In this document: in pieces, positions 23,175 through 23,987 of the stretch | How positions within the stretch are numbered: the stretch's first letter is position 1 | Layout: each line of letters opens with the position of its first letter | From: JADJPO01 sp963724535 | GTDB taxonomy: Bacteria > Actinomycetota > Actinomycetes > Actinomycetales > Kineosporiaceae | Reading direction: 5' to 3' | Assembly: GCA_963724535.1 (NCBI GenBank) | Contig: CAVRVD010000006.1 | Span: forward strand, 1 to 23,987 | DNA: 23,987 bases | The notes under the pieces: generated by a model | The model's input: the letters and a program-made list of their open reading frames with translations, nothing else | Told to the model about the DNA's origin: nothing | Databases searched by the model: none | Translations under genes and position numbers: made by a program

Positions 23175-23987
23175 CTAGCCAGCCACCGCCGTCAGGACCG
23201 GCACGGTCAGGGCACCCTCGGCCGGAGCCAGCCAGACCCGCGACCCGACCTCCAGCCCGCGGGCATGGGTGCGCGTCATCGTGACCAGCACGTCGGGCTC
23301 GGTGGCGGTGCGGACCGTGAGCCGCACCTCGAACCCGACGCGGACGACGCGGGTGACCGCGCCGGGCACGGAGCCCAGGATGCCGTCGTGGTCGCTCAGG
23401 TCGATGTCGTGCGGACGCACCAGCCGGCCGTCGAGCCGGGTGACCGGGCCGAGGAACGACATCACGAAGTCGTTGGCGGGCTGGTCGTAGAGCTCGTCGG
23501 GGGTGCCGATCTGCTCGATCCGGCCCTGGTTGATGACCACGATCTGGTCGGCGACCTCGAGGGCCTCCTCCTGGTCGTGGGTGACGAACACGGTGGTCAC
23601 GTGCACCTCGTCGTGCAGCCGGCGCAGCCAGTCCCGCAGCTCCTTGCGCACCTGGGCGTCCAGCGCGCCGAACGGCTCGTCGAGCAGCAGCACCGTCGGC
23701 TCGACGGCAAGGGCCCGGGCCAGGGCCATCCGTTGCCGCTGACCACCGGACAGCTGCGGCGGGCAGCCGGTGCGCCGAACTGGCTCAGGTGCACCAGGTC
23801 GAGCAGCTCTGCGACCCGTGCCGTGACCTCGGCCTTCGGGACGTTTGCGGATCTCCAGGCCGAAGGCGACGTTCTTGGCCACGGTCATGTGCTTGAAGGC
23901 CGCGTAGTGCTGGAAGACGAACCCCACGTTGCGCTTCTGCGGGGGCAGGTGGGTCGACTCGTTGCCCTCGATCGTGATGAGGCCCTT
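23175..23987 (-). CDS. cysA: Sulfate/thiosulfate ABC transporter ATPase CysA, 5' end outside window, frameshifted
   Basis: Coding continues past the right edge (…LPPQKRNVGFVFQHYAAF). The Q-loop is FVFQHYAAFKHMTVAKNVAF, typical of CysA. The signature is LSGGQRQRMALARALA, Walker B is VLLLDEPFGALD and the H-loop is FVTHDQEEALEVAD. A C-terminal TOBE-like region with LVRPHDIDL ends at the TAG at 23175. Walker A lies outside the window. Between ~23845 and ~23765 the protein is in another frame (PKAEVTARVAELLDLVHLSQ). Three single + strand G insertions explain the shift and the return. The role is energising sulfate uptake for cysteine synthesis; the cognate permease and binding-protein genes are not in view. 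Confidence 0.87.
   Translation of the reverse strand, partial: KGLITIEGNESTHLPPQKRNVGFVFQHYAAFKHMTVAKNVAFGLEIRKRPEGRGHGTGRRAARPGAPEPVRRTGCPPQLSGGQRQRMALARALAVEPTVLLLDEPFGALDAQVRKELRDWLRRLHDEVHVTTVFVTHDQEEALEVADQIVVINQGRIEQIGTPDELYDQPANDFVMSFLGPVTRLDGRLVRPHDIDLSDHDGILGSVPGAVTRVVRVGFEVRLTVRTATEPDVLVTMTRTHARGLEVGSRVWLAPAEGALTVPVLTAVAG

Noticed and set aside
1..23987. CRISPR array, prophage, insertion sequence or toxin-antitoxin system
   Set aside because: No regularly spaced repeats, transposase, integrase, phage or toxin/antitoxin-like genes were found on either strand.

Overview
Most of the window (about 1.08 kb to the end) is very GC-rich DNA with third-position G/C codons. Its gene families point to a Nocardioides-like actinomycete: a BldC-type helix-turn-helix protein, an OpuC-type osmolyte ABC operon, a HAD/GH65 disaccharide phosphorylase pair, the actinobacterial style of NuoB/C/I, and a tRNA-Thr(UGU). 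The first ~1.07 kb is different. It has lower GC and carries the end of metW coupled to ampG, a proteobacterial arrangement. It is joined inside a reading frame to an actinobacterial Cys/Met-metabolism PLP enzyme, which is itself joined inside a frame to a LuxR-type regulator at ~1.72 kb. The left end is therefore a mosaic of three broken genes, most likely a chimeric assembly.

Layout. 1-1075: ampG and metW (minus, partial). 1075-2222: fragments of a cystathionine synthase/lyase-type enzyme and a LuxR regulator. 2394-3143: a secreted/membrane protein of unknown function. 3195-4532 (minus): a cytochrome P450 with a C-terminal frameshift. 4658-9615 (plus): a protealysin-like M4 peptidase, a PLP-dependent amino-acid decarboxylase and a membrane GGDEF-EAL protein, closely spaced and possibly one transcription unit. 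9693-10409: a GNAT protein resembling acyl-homoserine-lactone synthases, behind an AT-rich promoter region with an 11-bp-phased motif. 10460-13339 (minus): an amidase and an MFS transporter. 13449-17171 (minus): a four-gene osmoprotectant ABC transporter (permease, ATPase with CBS domains, permease, lipoprotein binding protein). 17435-18349: a BldC-like HTH fused to a long alanine-rich helix. 18358-18433: tRNA-Thr. 18520-21777: a HAD beta-phosphoglucomutase-like gene overlapping a GH65 phosphorylase. 21801-23165 (minus): nuoB, nuoC and nuoI without nuoD or nuoH. 23175-end (minus): cysA, partial.

The most striking structural observation concerns the frameshifts. The genes between 18.6 and 23.9 kb, and the two fragments at 1.07-2.2 kb, are full of frame breaks. 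Almost every break I examined is repaired by removing one G that directly follows a C on the + strand, whichever strand the gene is on. The 2.3-18.5 kb stretch shows only one frame break, of a different kind (a missing base in the P450). This looks like a systematic sequence error rather than gene decay, so the affected genes are probably intact in the organism.

Biologically, the most interesting candidates are the LuxI-like acyltransferase with its phased promoter element beside a c-di-GMP enzyme, the BldC-like protein with its alanine-rich tail, and the compact nuoB-C-I cluster attached to cysA.
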